Origin: Psychroflexus curvus
GTDB taxonomy: Bacteria > Bacteroidota > Bacteroidia > Flavobacteriales > Flavobacteriaceae
DNA length: 64,000 nt
Direction of reading: 5' to 3'
NCBI RefSeq assembly: GCF_020164585.1
Contig: NZ_JAIQZF010000004.1
Span: 337,655-401,654 of the forward strand
Of this stretch, positions 26,378 through 35,412 are shown in pieces. The translations under genes and the position numbers were made by a program. Below the pieces are notes generated by a model. That model was not told the origin of the DNA and made no database searches. It was given only the letters and a program-made list of their open reading frames with translations. Within the stretch, counting starts at the first letter, position 1; each line of letters opens with the position of its first letter.

Positions 26378-28564
26378 TTGGAACAAATCAATTTACATCA
26401 AGAGTTAAAAAAATACTTTGGTTTTAACGAATTCAAAGGGCTACAGGAAAGTGTTATAAAAAACATCATCGCCAACGAAGACACATTTGTCATTATGCCA
26501 ACTGGCGGCGGCAAGTCACTATGCTATCAACTCCCTGCCTTGATAAAAGAAGGAACTGCAATTGTGGTTTCTCCTCTTATTGCACTGATGAAAAATCAGG
26601 TGGATGCCATAAGAAACATTTCGGAACACGAAGGCGTAGCTCACGTTTTGAATTCATCACTGAATAAAACTCAGGTAAGGCAAGTCAAAGAAGATATATC
26701 TGCTGGAATCACTAAATTGCTTTATGTAGCTCCAGAATCTCTGACTAAGACTGAATACATCGATTTTCTAAAAGAGGAAAACATTTCATTTTTAGCTATA
26801 GATGAGGCACATTGTATTTCAGAATGGGGACACGACTTTAGACCAGAGTACAGAAACCTGAAAAATATTATTGAGCGTATTGGTGATGATATTCCAATCA
26901 TTGGACTTACAGCTACTGCTACGCCTAAGGTACAGGAAGATATTCTCAAAAACTTGAGGATTCCAAATGCAAATACCTTTAAAGCTTCTTTCAATAGACC
27001 TAATTTATATTATGAGATTCGTCCTAAAACTGACGATGTAGACTCTGACATTATAAAATTTATTAAAAAGAATTCTGGTAAAAGTGGTATTATTTACTGT
27101 TTAAGCAGAAAACGAGTAGAACAACTCAGTCAAAATCTTCAGGTCAATGGGATTAAAGCAGTTCCTTACCATGCTGGCCTGGATGCTAAAACAAGAAGCA
27201 AACATCAGGACATGTTCCTGATGGAGGATATTGATGTTGTGGTAGCTACCATTGCCTTCGGGATGGGAATTGATAAGCCGGACGTTAGGTTTGTGATTCA
27301 TAATGACATTCCAAAAAGTATTGAAAGCTATTATCAGGAAACCGGAAGAGCTGGCCGAGATGGCGGCGAAGGTCACTGTATTGCTTACTACAACCATAAA
27401 GATATTGAGAAGCTTGAGAAATTCATGAGTGGTAAGCCTATTGCTGAGCAGGAGATTGGTCATGCGCTGCTGCAGGATGTTGTTGCTTTTGCTGAAAGTT
27501 CTATTTCCAGAAGAAAATATATCCTTCATTATTTCGGAGAGGAATTCGACAACGAAACTGGTGAAGGCGGCGATATGGACGACAATGTGCGTTATCCTAA
27601 AAGCAAAAAAGAAGCTAAGGAGGATGTATTACTTATCCTCAAGACAGTAAAAGAAACCGGCCAGCTTTTCAAGTCTAAAGAAATTGTGCATACCCTTTCC
27701 GGAAAAACGAATGTGCTTATTAAATCTAATAAAGCTGAAAGCTTAGATGTTTTTGGTGCTGGAAAAGACAAACCAGCTAGTTACTGGACAGCTCTGCTAA
27801 GACAAGTCATTATATCGGGTATGCTCAAAAAAGAGTTAGAATCCTATGGGGTTGTAAAAATCCTTCCTAAAGGTGAAGACTTTCTAAAAAACCCAACTTC
27901 TTTCATGATGACAGAAGATAATGATTTTAGCAAAGCAACATCTAGCAGCTCCTCTTCTCAACCTACTGGGGCGACTGATGAAAAATTGCTAAAGATGCTC
28001 AAGGATTTGCGAAAGAAAATTGCTAAAAGGAAAGAAGTCCCTCCTTTTGTAGTTTTTCAAGACCCTTCGCTCGATGACATGGCTTTAAAATACCCGATAA
28101 GCCTTGAAGAGCTTGTCAACATTCACGGTGTGGGCGAAGGAAAAGCTAAGAAATTTGGAAAAGAATTCATTTCCCTTATTCAAAATTATGTTGAGGAAAA
28201 TGAAATCTTAAGACCCGACGACCTGGTTGTGAAAAGCACTGGTGCCAATAGTGCCAACAAACTTTACATCATACAAAACGTCGATAGAAAATTACCGCTT
28301 ACAGATATTGCCCAGGGTAAAGGTTTTGAGATGAAAGATTTCATCAAACAAATGGAAGCCATAGTTTTTAGCGGAACCAAACTCAATATCAATTACTGGT
28401 TAGATGATATTTTGGACGAAGACCAGCAAGAAGAAATTCACGAGTATTTCTTAGAAGCTGAATCCGACAGCATCAATGAGGCCATTGAAGAATTTGACGG
28501 AGACTATGACGAAGAAGAACTGCGACTCTATCGAATCAAATTTATAAGCGAAGAAGCGAATTAA
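26378..28564 (+). CDS. recQ: ATP-dependent DNA helicase RecQ, without zinc ligands; TTG start
   Basis: 3'-5' superfamily 2 helicase of recombination and repair (728 aa). Walker A is PTGGGKSLCY at 41-50, the DEAH box is AIDEAHCISEWGHDF near 140, and motif VI is QETGRAGRDGG near 325. An HRDC domain lies near 545-610 and a C-terminal acidic extension follows. In the RQC region the zinc module of E. coli RecQ (four Cys) is replaced: SRRKYILHYFGEEFD is followed by NETGEGGDMDDN with no cysteines. The start is TTG at 26378; no ATG upstream fits. A terminator hairpin follows. Confidence 0.93.
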   Translation: MEQINLHQELKKYFGFNEFKGLQESVIKNIIANEDTFVIMPTGGGKSLCYQLPALIKEGTAIVVSPLIALMKNQVDAIRNISEHEGVAHVLNSSLNKTQVRQVKEDISAGITKLLYVAPESLTKTEYIDFLKEENISFLAIDEAHCISEWGHDFRPEYRNLKNIIERIGDDIPIIGLTATATPKVQEDILKNLRIPNANTFKASFNRPNLYYEIRPKTDDVDSDIIKFIKKNSGKSGIIYCLSRKRVEQLSQNLQVNGIKAVPYHAGLDAKTRSKHQDMFLMEDIDVVVATIAFGMGIDKPDVRFVIHNDIPKSIESYYQETGRAGRDGGEGHCIAYYNHKDIEKLEKFMSGKPIAEQEIGHALLQDVVAFAESSISRRKYILHYFGEEFDNETGEGGDMDDNVRYPKSKKEAKEDVLLILKTVKETGQLFKSKEIVHTLSGKTNVLIKSNKAESLDVFGAGKDKPASYWTALLRQVIISGMLKKELESYGVVKILPKGEDFLKNPTSFMMTEDNDFSKATSSSSSSQPTGATDEKLLKMLKDLRKKIAKRKEVPPFVVFQDPSLDDMALKYPISLEELVNIHGVGEGKAKKFGKEFISLIQNYVEENEILRPDDLVVKSTGANSANKLYIIQNVDRKLPLTDIAQGKGFEMKDFIKQMEAIVFSGTKLNINYWLDDILDEDQQEEIHEYFLEAESDSINEAIEEFDGDYDEEELRLYRIKFISEEAN

Positions 28565-28566
28565 GC

Positions 28567-28600
28567 AAAAAGCCATCTGTCTCATACAGATGGCTTTTTT
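28567..28600 (+). terminator. Rho-independent terminator of recQ
   Basis: AGCCATCTGT and ACAGATGGCT form a perfect stem with a 5-nt loop, preceded by As and followed by a T-run. Confidence 0.9.
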
Positions 28601-28672
28601 TATTAAGTGAAGTCCAAAAAAATTACTTCATTTAGCCTAAAATCTTTGAAGAATAAACGTATTTGCCTTAGA

Positions 28673-29605
28673 TTATTCAGCCTTAGGTATAAAAACCTCG
28701 GCAAGCATACATCTGGCGCTACCTCCTCCATGAGTCTCGATAGTCGTTAAATCACTGCTCAAAATTTTACAATGCTTTTCTATAGATTGAATTTGTTTTT
28801 CGGTAAGCGAATCATGAGCTGCCTTACTCATCACTAAAAACTTTTCAGTTTCACCCTGCACCTGAAGCATATTCCCGGCAAAATTATTCATTTGCTCTTC
28901 AGAAATGCTAATGATTTCTTTACCGTCCTGAGCAAGACTGTCTGCAACGAGTTTTAGCTCTTTCTTATCATCAATGGTATCAAGACAAATAACAGCAAAT
29001 TCTTCTGCAACGCACATCATCACATTGGTATGATAAATAGGCAAACGCTCACCTTCATGGCTTTGGTAAGCATTAAAAATGATAGGGGTGTATTCGAAAT
29101 CTTCACAGAATTCAATGATCAAATCTTCATCAGCTCTAGGCGATAAGGCGCAGTAAGCTTTTCTATTTTGTCTGTCCAAAATCAAGCTGCCAGTTCCTTC
29201 CAGGAATACATTTTCCAATTCTGCTGAAGTATAATCCACAAAATTTCTGATGAATCTGCCTTCGGCTTCTATCTTCTCGAAAATATCCTCACGGCGCTCT
29301 ACACGTCGGTTTTTGGCAAACATAGGATACAAGGCAACGTCTCCATTTTCATGAAAAGACACCCAGTTGTTTGGAAAAATAGAGTCTGGCGAATCCTGAC
29401 TGGCGATATCATCTATCACGATAACATGAACCCCAACTGACTTTAATTTATCTGCAAAAGCGTCAAATTCTGCCTGAGCTTTCTTATTAACTGTTTCCTG
29501 AAGGTCTTCAGTTGTTTTTTGGAAATAATTATTCACTGCTGTTTCTTCATTCATTCTGAAGTTAACGGGGCGAATCATCACTAACGTATCTGTAATCTGT
29601 TTCAT
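28673..29605 (-). CDS. ctlX: Citrulline utilization hydrolase CtlX-like (amidinotransferase fold)
   Basis: A 310 aa protein of the arginine deiminase / amidinotransferase fold. The start TDTLVMIRPVNFRMNEETAVN, the central FLEGTGSLILDR, HTNVMMCV with a catalytic His, and the C-terminal HGGGSARCMLAEVF with the nucleophilic Cys match CtlX-type proteins. These were named for citrulline use and are predicted hydrolases of guanidino or ureido groups. A second enzyme of the same fold lies directly upstream (29727-30638), 121 bp apart. The exact substrate is not certain. Confidence 0.85.
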   Translation of the reverse strand: MKQITDTLVMIRPVNFRMNEETAVNNYFQKTTEDLQETVNKKAQAEFDAFADKLKSVGVHVIVIDDIASQDSPDSIFPNNWVSFHENGDVALYPMFAKNRRVERREDIFEKIEAEGRFIRNFVDYTSAELENVFLEGTGSLILDRQNRKAYCALSPRADEDLIIEFCEDFEYTPIIFNAYQSHEGERLPIYHTNVMMCVAEEFAVICLDTIDDKKELKLVADSLAQDGKEIISISEEQMNNFAGNMLQVQGETEKFLVMSKAAHDSLTEKQIQSIEKHCKILSSDLTTIETHGGGSARCMLAEVFIPKAE

Positions 29606-29726
29606 GGGTTTATTTTTTTAATGGTCACCCCTGCCTGAATAGTTCAGTCGTGCAGATGTGATTTTGATGATTAAATTAATCTTTACGTTAGATAAGTAAG
29701 GATTAATTTAATCAGGTCGATTTCAT

Positions 29727-30638
29727 TTATTCTCTTATCAAAGGTAAAGTTGAGCATCTCAATAAACCTTCCTGTTTGGCAATTTCTCTATAATTTACGG
29801 TTTCCACCTGAATTCCTTTTGATCTAAGCCATTCATTCAAGCGCTTAAAATGTTCATCTGAAATAACAACAGTTTCGGAAATGGAAAATATATTGCTATT
29901 CATCTCGTACATTTCCTCAGCGTTGATCTCGAATACATTTTCTTTTCCATAGAGACTGACTAACCAGTTGTATTCCTCTTCTTCTAAAAATCCGTTTTTA
30001 TGAATGATTGCATAGTTTTGACCAACAGGCTGAAAACAACAATCCAGATGGAGAGCATTGGCTTTAGGATCTGTATTGGATTTTCTAAGGTTAAAGGATT
30101 TCACAGTTTTATGAGGAAATAAACGCTGCAATTCTTCAACAGCTTCCATATTGGTTCTTGCCGTAATAAAATCTGAATAATCCTCTCCTCTATACGTCCC
30201 AACTAAAATATAATCGCCGTGAGGCATGACATCGCCACCTTCTACATGACAATCTTCCGGAAGTGTTATTTCCTTATCAGCAGAGATGTTTTTTAAAATA
30301 TAACCGATGGCCTTAATCTCCTTTTCTCTATCTGGCAGAATATTGGCATGAATAAATTTATCCTCAATCACAAAACCGATATCTCTGGCAAAAATCTGAT
30401 TATAATCTTCAATAATCTGAGGCCTTAATACCTCTACATTGTGTTTTTTTAGGACGGCTGCTACTTGCTCCATTTCCTTTATCATATCCTTTTCCTCAGG
30501 ATAAGTTCCTTCTTTGATATGTTGTATAGATTTGGGATCATAAGCTTCCTCAATTTTCGGCTGTGGGCCGATGGAATTGGCAATGCCTAAAATCACAGAT
30601 TTCAACTTAGACGTCTCGTTAATTATATGTAGTTTCAA
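29727..30638 (-). CDS. Arginine deiminase / amidinotransferase family enzyme, TTG start
   Basis: A 303 aa guanidino-group-modifying enzyme. Visible are IFARDIGF near residue 80, CHVEGGDVMPHGDYILVG near 130 with the Glu-Asp pair, HLDCCFQPVG with the catalytic His, and a C-terminal LLRCSTLPL with the Cys nucleophile. I choose the TTG at 30638, giving the start MKLHIINETSKLKSV. The frame is open 12 codons further to another TTG at 30674, but the promoter box TATATTTG lies inside that extension. Possible activities are arginine deiminase, dimethylargininase or amidinotransferase; sequence does not settle which. Confidence 0.82.
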   Translation of the reverse strand: MKLHIINETSKLKSVILGIANSIGPQPKIEEAYDPKSIQHIKEGTYPEEKDMIKEMEQVAAVLKKHNVEVLRPQIIEDYNQIFARDIGFVIEDKFIHANILPDREKEIKAIGYILKNISADKEITLPEDCHVEGGDVMPHGDYILVGTYRGEDYSDFITARTNMEAVEELQRLFPHKTVKSFNLRKSNTDPKANALHLDCCFQPVGQNYAIIHKNGFLEEEEYNWLVSLYGKENVFEINAEEMYEMNSNIFSISETVVISDEHFKRLNEWLRSKGIQVETVNYREIAKQEGLLRCSTLPLIRE

Positions 30639-30655
30639 GTCTTTTATTTTTTTTG

Positions 30656-30663
30656 CAAATATA
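30656..30663 (-). promoter_or_regulatory. Predicted -7 promoter box of the amidinotransferase-family gene
   Basis: TATATTTG on the minus strand, 17 nt before the TTG start at 30638. It decides against the longer frame. Confidence 0.5.
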
Positions 30664-30696
30664 CTGAAAAACAAAAGCTTTAACTAATGTTGAATT

Positions 30697-31380
30697 TTAA
30701 GATTTAAAGTTGAGTAAGAAATTAGGGTCTGGACAATTGTTCCTGTAAAAATCCAAATCACTTTCAGAAGATACTCCCGGGTAATCCCCGGTTTTATCGT
30801 CCATATCCAGAATAAGTTGAAAATGCAAATGGGGTGCGTAATTCCCGTTGACTTCGTTTGTACCCAGATAAGCTATTGGATGTCCCTTTGAAACCTCCTC
30901 TCCTACCTTGTAATTAAGCAAGGATTCTCGGGATAAATGACCATAAAGTGAATAGAATTTAAGACCCCCTAAGTCATGTTCCAGAATTATCGTAGGCCCA
31001 TAATCCCCGAAGTTTAAATTATCCCTCTGACTATGGATTTTACCGGGTAAAGGAGTATAAATGGGAGTTCCGGCTTCTGCCCAGACATCTACACCCAAGT
31101 GGATGTTTCTTTTATGAGAACGAGAGTTTTCTCCAAAATAGGAGCTTCGGTCGTAAAGGCTTCTTTTCTCTAAATATCCACCAATAGCTGCTTTAGCATC
31201 TCTGGATGTCAGATACATCTTCAGATACTCCTGAAGGGCAAATTCAGTAGACAAATCAATGTTTAGCTCTGAAGTTTTTTGATCTGAAAGGTCCAAGGAA
31301 ACGTAATCACTCTCAGAATAAGAAGGACCAAGTATGGAGAAAAACTTAGGACTGAGGTGATTTTTTATCAGATTCAGCAT
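30697..31380 (-). CDS. M23 family metallopeptidase (LytM-type)
   Basis: A 227 aa peptidase of the M23 / LytM family, which usually cuts peptidoglycan cross-bridges. The zinc ligands are visible: HLGVDVW (His and Asp) near residue 98, YGHLSRE near 155 and HLHFQL near 195 with the HxH motif. No signal peptide, LysM domain or coiled coil precedes the domain, so its cellular location is uncertain. It lies between the amidinotransferase-family gene (22 bp past its longer frame) and ohr, in the same direction. Confidence 0.85.
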   Translation of the reverse strand: MLNLIKNHLSPKFFSILGPSYSESDYVSLDLSDQKTSELNIDLSTEFALQEYLKMYLTSRDAKAAIGGYLEKRSLYDRSSYFGENSRSHKRNIHLGVDVWAEAGTPIYTPLPGKIHSQRDNLNFGDYGPTIILEHDLGGLKFYSLYGHLSRESLLNYKVGEEVSKGHPIAYLGTNEVNGNYAPHLHFQLILDMDDKTGDYPGVSSESDLDFYRNNCPDPNFLLNFKS

Positions 31381-31411
31381 AAAAAATAAGCATTGAGTTT
31401 TTAACTAACAA

Positions 31412-31433
31412 AACCCCAACTTTCATTGGGGTT
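31412..31433 (-). terminator. Hairpin after ohr
   Basis: AACCCCAA and TTGGGGTT form an 8-bp stem around a 6-nt loop. On the minus strand it is followed by TTTTGTT. It lies 26 nt past the ohr stop and before the M23 peptidase gene. Confidence 0.65.
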
Positions 31434-31459
31434 CTAAAGTATTCAAAATGATGTGATTA

Positions 31460-31888
31460 TTACTCGTCTCTCAAAATATTTAGCGTCACATCGATATTGT
31501 CTCGAGTTGCTCTGGAAAACGGACAAACGACGTGAGCTTCATTAACTAAGGTTTCGGCTGTTTCAATCTCACTTACACCAGGAAGGTAAGAGTCTAAGAC
31601 TGCTGACAACAGGAGATTCCCGTCCTCTTCTTGGTTGATACTAATATGAGCAGTAACGCTAAAATCACCTAAATCAACTTTGTGCTTTTCTGCCACCAAA
31701 CTTAGAGCACTTCCAAAACAAGCTGAGTAAGCTGACCCAAAAAGCAGCTCTGGATTAACTCCATCGCCTCCGTCACCACCAAGGCCTTTAGGCATACTCA
31801 ATGGCATATCTATAGGACCATCTTCTGTTTTTACGTGACCTTTTCTTCCTCCAGTCGCTGTAGCTTTCGCTGTATAAAGTGTTTTCAT
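31460..31888 (-). CDS. ohr: Organic hydroperoxide reductase Ohr (OsmC/Ohr family)
   Basis: Thiol-dependent peroxidase that detoxifies organic hydroperoxides (142 aa). The two redox cysteines lie in SACFGSALSLVAEK near residue 48 and VCPFSRATRDNI near 118; VCPFSRATR is diagnostic for Ohr. I use the ATG at 31888 (MKTLYTAKATATGG), the usual Ohr start; the frame is open 13 codons further without homology. It is often run by the MarR-type OhrR, which is not seen nearby. Confidence 0.93.
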   Translation of the reverse strand: MKTLYTAKATATGGRKGHVKTEDGPIDMPLSMPKGLGGDGGDGVNPELLFGSAYSACFGSALSLVAEKHKVDLGDFSVTAHISINQEEDGNLLLSAVLDSYLPGVSEIETAETLVNEAHVVCPFSRATRDNIDVTLNILRDE

Positions 31889-31951
31889 GTGTTTTATTTT
31901 TAGTTTTATCGAATATACTAAGTACAAGAGCTCAGTAAAAAAATGAATTCA

Positions 31952-31959
31952 TAAATTTG
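31952..31959 (+). promoter_or_regulatory. Predicted -7 promoter box of meaB
   Basis: TAAATTTG, 15 nt before the meaB ATG. Confidence 0.45.
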
Positions 31960-31974
31960 TACTAAATGTAAATT

Positions 31975-33057
31975 ATGTCTTCGTCCAAAAATAGAAAATC
32001 TGCGCTTAAGGAAACTAAAAGCGATCCAAACCTCAATCTGAGTCAGTCGTCCGCAGAAAAGATTAAGGCTTTAAGAAGGGAATCAAAAGACATTCAAAAA
32101 TTAATTGAAGGTATTTTAAATGGCAATAAAACTAACTTAAGTCAGGCGATAACGCTCATTGAAAGTCGAAGTAAACGGCATGCTGAAGACATAAAAACCA
32201 TTATATCGTCGTGTTTGCCGCATTCCAATAAGTCTTTAAGAATAGGGATTACGGGTGTTCCGGGTGTAGGAAAAAGCACGTTTATAGAGCAACTAGGCTT
32301 ACTTCTGGCGGGAAAAGGGCATAAGGTTGCCGTGTTGGCAGTGGACCCTTCCAGCTCGGTGACCAGAGGAAGTATTCTGGGAGATAAAACGCGTATGGAG
32401 AAGCTGGTTCAGCACCCCAATGCATTCATCCGCCCAACAGCTTCCGGGGAGTCTTTAGGCGGTGTAGCCAGAAAAACACGGGAAAGCATTTTGCTGTGTG
32501 AAGCTGCTGGATTTGACATCATGCTCATAGAAACCGTTGGTGTTGGACAAAGCGAAACCGCTGTTCATAGCATGACGGATTTCTTTTTACTATTAAAACT
32601 CGCTGGAGCTGGTGATGAATTGCAAGGTATAAAACGCGGCATTATTGAAATGGCTGATGCTATTGTCATCAATAAAGCAGATGGAGAAAATATAAAAGCT
32701 GCTAAAAAAGCAAAAGTTGAATTCAATCGTGCTTTACATATGTATCCTTCAAAGGCTAATGGCTGGGAACCAAAAGTGAAACTTGCCAGTGCTTTAAAAA
32801 ACGAAGGCATCGAAAACGTCTGGAATATGCTTTCCGATTACTTTTCAAAAGCAAAAGGCAATGGATTTTTTGAAGAGAAAAGAGCTAGTCAAAATAAATT
32901 TTGGCTCACACAAAGCATTGAAGATTCTTTGAAAAAAGAATTCTATCAAAATGAAATTATCAAGGCTGAATTTCCGAAAATCCTGCAGAAAATTCAGGGT
33001 CAGGACTTAAGTCCTTTTGAAGCGGCAGAATATCTTCTAAATAAAGCTAAATCCTAA
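31975..33057 (+). CDS. meaB: Methylmalonyl-CoA mutase-associated GTPase MeaB
   Basis: G3E-type GTPase chaperone that guards and reloads the B12 cofactor of methylmalonyl-CoA mutase (360 aa). Motifs are ITGVPGVGKSTFIEQLG near residue 93 (P-loop), VDPSSSVTRGSILGDKTRM near 123, the long ETVGVGQSE segment near 186, and NKADGEN near 233 (base recognition). The protein implies a B12-dependent mutase, but the mutase genes are not in the window. Its stop codon overlaps the convergent PAP2 gene by 4 bp, leaving no room for a separate terminator. Confidence 0.94.
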   Translation: MSSSKNRKSALKETKSDPNLNLSQSSAEKIKALRRESKDIQKLIEGILNGNKTNLSQAITLIESRSKRHAEDIKTIISSCLPHSNKSLRIGITGVPGVGKSTFIEQLGLLLAGKGHKVAVLAVDPSSSVTRGSILGDKTRMEKLVQHPNAFIRPTASGESLGGVARKTRESILLCEAAGFDIMLIETVGVGQSETAVHSMTDFFLLLKLAGAGDELQGIKRGIIEMADAIVINKADGENIKAAKKAKVEFNRALHMYPSKANGWEPKVKLASALKNEGIENVWNMLSDYFSKAKGNGFFEEKRASQNKFWLTQSIEDSLKKEFYQNEIIKAEFPKILQKIQGQDLSPFEAAEYLLNKAKS

Positions 33058-33635
33058 GATTTTTGCTTGTAGTCATTATTGAATTTACCGGTTAGATATT
33101 GATGTAGTTTGAAGAATAAAAACCCTGCTACTATTCCAAACAAACCACCAGTAATAATATCTCCGGGGTAATGCACACCGATATAAATTCGGCTATAAGT
33201 GATCAGGATGGCCCATGAAAACATCCAGTAAAATACATTTTTATAATAAGGCTTAAGCAAATTAGAGATAAAGGTGGCTACAGCAAAAGAACTAATGGCA
33301 TGGCCAGAAAAATAACCGTATTTGCCGCAGCGTTTTGCCAGAAACCTACCATATTCCATAAAGGCTTCGTTACAGGGTCTCCATCGCTCGAAAGTATCCT
33401 TAAATAAATTGGACAGCTGGTCTGTGAATGTGATCATTAAAGCCACTACTACAACTGTGATTGCTAAACCCCTTAATTTTGTCTTTTTGTAAATTATAAG
33501 TAAAAGAATACCATATAAAGGAATCGAAACTTCTTTCTCGGTAATAAACACCCAAAACCAGTCCCATTCTTTAACTCCAAGATTATTGAGGTAAAGAAAT
33601 AAGTCTCTGTCTAAATTCTGAAGTTGTTCCAGCAT
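33054..33635 (-). CDS. PAP2 family membrane phosphatase
   Basis: A 193 aa membrane enzyme with the three acid-phosphatase motifs: KDTFERWRPC near residue 74 (K-x6-RP), FSGHAISS near 109 (SGH), and YSRIYIGVHYPGD near 150 (SR-x5-H-x3-D). Several membrane segments surround them. Such enzymes dephosphorylate undecaprenyl pyrophosphate or lipid phosphates; which one is not told by sequence. It follows a small acidic protein gene by 7 bp and forms an operon with it and the MATE gene. Confidence 0.87.
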   Translation of the reverse strand: MLEQLQNLDRDLFLYLNNLGVKEWDWFWVFITEKEVSIPLYGILLLIIYKKTKLRGLAITVVVVALMITFTDQLSNLFKDTFERWRPCNEAFMEYGRFLAKRCGKYGYFSGHAISSFAVATFISNLLKPYYKNVFYWMFSWAILITYSRIYIGVHYPGDIITGGLFGIVAGFLFFKLHQYLTGKFNNDYKQKS

Positions 33636-33642
33636 ATATTAT

Positions 33643-33867
33643 TTATTGGTAACGGTCCACTTCTCTATCGTAAAACTCGGAAGCTTCTTTGATTAAGTTA
33701 TTGGTTTCTTCCACCATTTCTTCTTCATTTTCAACATCAAAATCTTCAAACCATTCAATATCATCTGTTTTTAAGTCGATGATAAACCTTGGAAATTCTG
33801 TGTGAATAATGAATATCGATTCGGGATAATCTGTATTATCACCTAATATAAATCTCGGTAATTTCAT
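33643..33867 (-). CDS. Small acidic conserved protein, unknown function
   Basis: A 74 aa protein, strongly acidic in its second half (DVENEEEMVEETNNLI). It begins MKLPRFILGDNTDYPESIF, a form I associate with small conserved flavobacterial proteins of unknown role. Its ATG overlaps the stop codon of the MATE gene (ATGA), so it is translationally coupled to that gene. No signal peptide or membrane segment. Confidence 0.8.
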   Translation of the reverse strand: MKLPRFILGDNTDYPESIFIIHTEFPRFIIDLKTDDIEWFEDFDVENEEEMVEETNNLIKEASEFYDREVDRYQ

Positions 33868-35231
33868 GTGGTTGTTAGTTTATTTTCTCCAAAAGTAAGA
33901 ATTTGTTTTTTGGAGAGCATATTAAATCTGATGTACAACATAATCGCTGAAGCTGTAAGACCAGTAAGCAAACCTAACCAAATCCCCATACTCCCCAAAA
34001 CTTCAGCCTTCCCTGTGAAATAGGAAACGGGCAAACCAATAAGCCAGTAGGCAATAAAACATATAAGCGTTGGCACTTTCACATCCTGAAGCCCCCGTAA
34101 GGCACCAAGAATCGCCACTTGCAGACCATCGCTCAGTTGAAAAAGCGCTGCGATAATCAACAACTGTGAAGCAAGTATAATGACTTCAGTATCATCTATG
34201 TATAATGTGGGTAAGAAGCCTTTCAAAAGAATGAAACCAAGAGCAAAAACACCCTCAATCAAAAATACCTGCAGGAAAATTGAAAAGGCAACATCTCTTA
34301 AGGTTTTAAACTGCCGCTTCCCTTTTTGGTTGGACACTCTAATGGTAGCAGTAACGCCTAGCCCGACAGCAATCATAAACGTCATGGAAGCCAGATTAAG
34401 GGCGATTTGATTGGCAGCCTGTGCTTTGGTTCCTAAAGTTCCTGCCAGCAGGACGGTTGCTGTAAAAATCCCTCCTTCAAACAACATTTGTAAAGCAGTT
34501 GGGAAACCTAAATTGACAAGTCTCCTGAAAATAGCTTTATCCAAAGACTTTTTCATCAGAATAAAATAAGATTTCAATTTCGGTCTTTTGCTTAAGATAA
34601 GGTAAAGCAAAATCAGCATAAAAACCCTGGAAATTAATGTGCCAATCGCGGCACCTTCCAATTCCAGCCGAGGGAAAAACCAAATTCCGTATATCAATAA
34701 ATAATTGAATATGACATTGACTACATTCGATAAAATAGTAGCGTACATCGCATATTTGGTCAATGAAAGTCCATCTGCAAATTGCTTAAACCCCTGAAAA
34801 ATCATTAGGGGAATCAAAGAAAAAGCAACGATATCCAGATAGGGCAAAGCCAAATCAACCACATCTTTTGGCTGATCGAGATGGTATAGAATTGGCTTTA
34901 CTAATAAAAGTAAGAGAAATAAAACTATGCCATTGACAGTGCACATCACAAGACCATGCTGAAAATATCTACGCCCTTTTTTAGCATCACCTTCTCCGTC
35001 GGCCTCGGCAATAAGTGGTGTGATCGCAAAACTAAACCCGATACCAAGAAAAAGAGCGAAAAAGATAAGCGTATTACCCAGAGAGACGGCTGCCAGAGGG
35101 GCTGCTCCAAGTTTCCCTATCATCAAATTATCGACGAAACCAACCAAAACATGACCTAATTGCCCCAGCATAATAGGCAAGGCTAAACTAAAGTTCTTAG
35201 AAAATTCTTTGGTGTAAATCGATAGGTTCAA
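33864..35231 (-). CDS. MATE family efflux transporter (NorM-like)
   Basis: A 455 aa multidrug and toxin extrusion transporter with about 12 membrane segments in two homologous halves. The N-terminal half has LPIMLGQLGHVLVGFVDNLM near residue 18 and the repeat half has LGFPTALQMLFEGGIF near 242. MATE proteins exchange Na+ or H+ for cationic drugs; the substrate is unknown. First gene of a unit with the small acidic protein and PAP2 phosphatase. A TACTTTTG box lies 20 nt upstream. Confidence 0.92.
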   Translation of the reverse strand: MNLSIYTKEFSKNFSLALPIMLGQLGHVLVGFVDNLMIGKLGAAPLAAVSLGNTLIFFALFLGIGFSFAITPLIAEADGEGDAKKGRRYFQHGLVMCTVNGIVLFLLLLLVKPILYHLDQPKDVVDLALPYLDIVAFSLIPLMIFQGFKQFADGLSLTKYAMYATILSNVVNVIFNYLLIYGIWFFPRLELEGAAIGTLISRVFMLILLYLILSKRPKLKSYFILMKKSLDKAIFRRLVNLGFPTALQMLFEGGIFTATVLLAGTLGTKAQAANQIALNLASMTFMIAVGLGVTATIRVSNQKGKRQFKTLRDVAFSIFLQVFLIEGVFALGFILLKGFLPTLYIDDTEVIILASQLLIIAALFQLSDGLQVAILGALRGLQDVKVPTLICFIAYWLIGLPVSYFTGKAEVLGSMGIWLGLLTGLTASAIMLYIRFNMLSKKQILTFGENKLTTT

Positions 35232-35251
35232 AGCCTGCTTTTTTCAGAAAG

Positions 35252-35259
35252 CAAAAGTA
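35252..35259 (-). promoter_or_regulatory. Predicted -7 promoter box of the MATE operon
   Basis: TACTTTTG on the minus strand, 20 nt before the MATE start codon. Confidence 0.45.
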
Positions 35260-35378
35260 CACTTTGAGATTAGAATATAGAATTGTGACTGATGATTTAA
35301 TTCTTAAATATTAGTCTTATTACAAATGCCAGTTTCGTCAAGAAAACAGATTTAGCTTTTAAGATGATAGATTTACTT

Positions 35379-35386
35379 TATATTTG
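35379..35386 (+). promoter_or_regulatory. Predicted -7 promoter box of the GNAT gene
   Basis: TATATTTG, 26 nt before the TTG start at 35413. Confidence 0.5.
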
Positions 35387-35412
35387 AAAATTCATTCTGA
35401 AAATAAAGAGAC

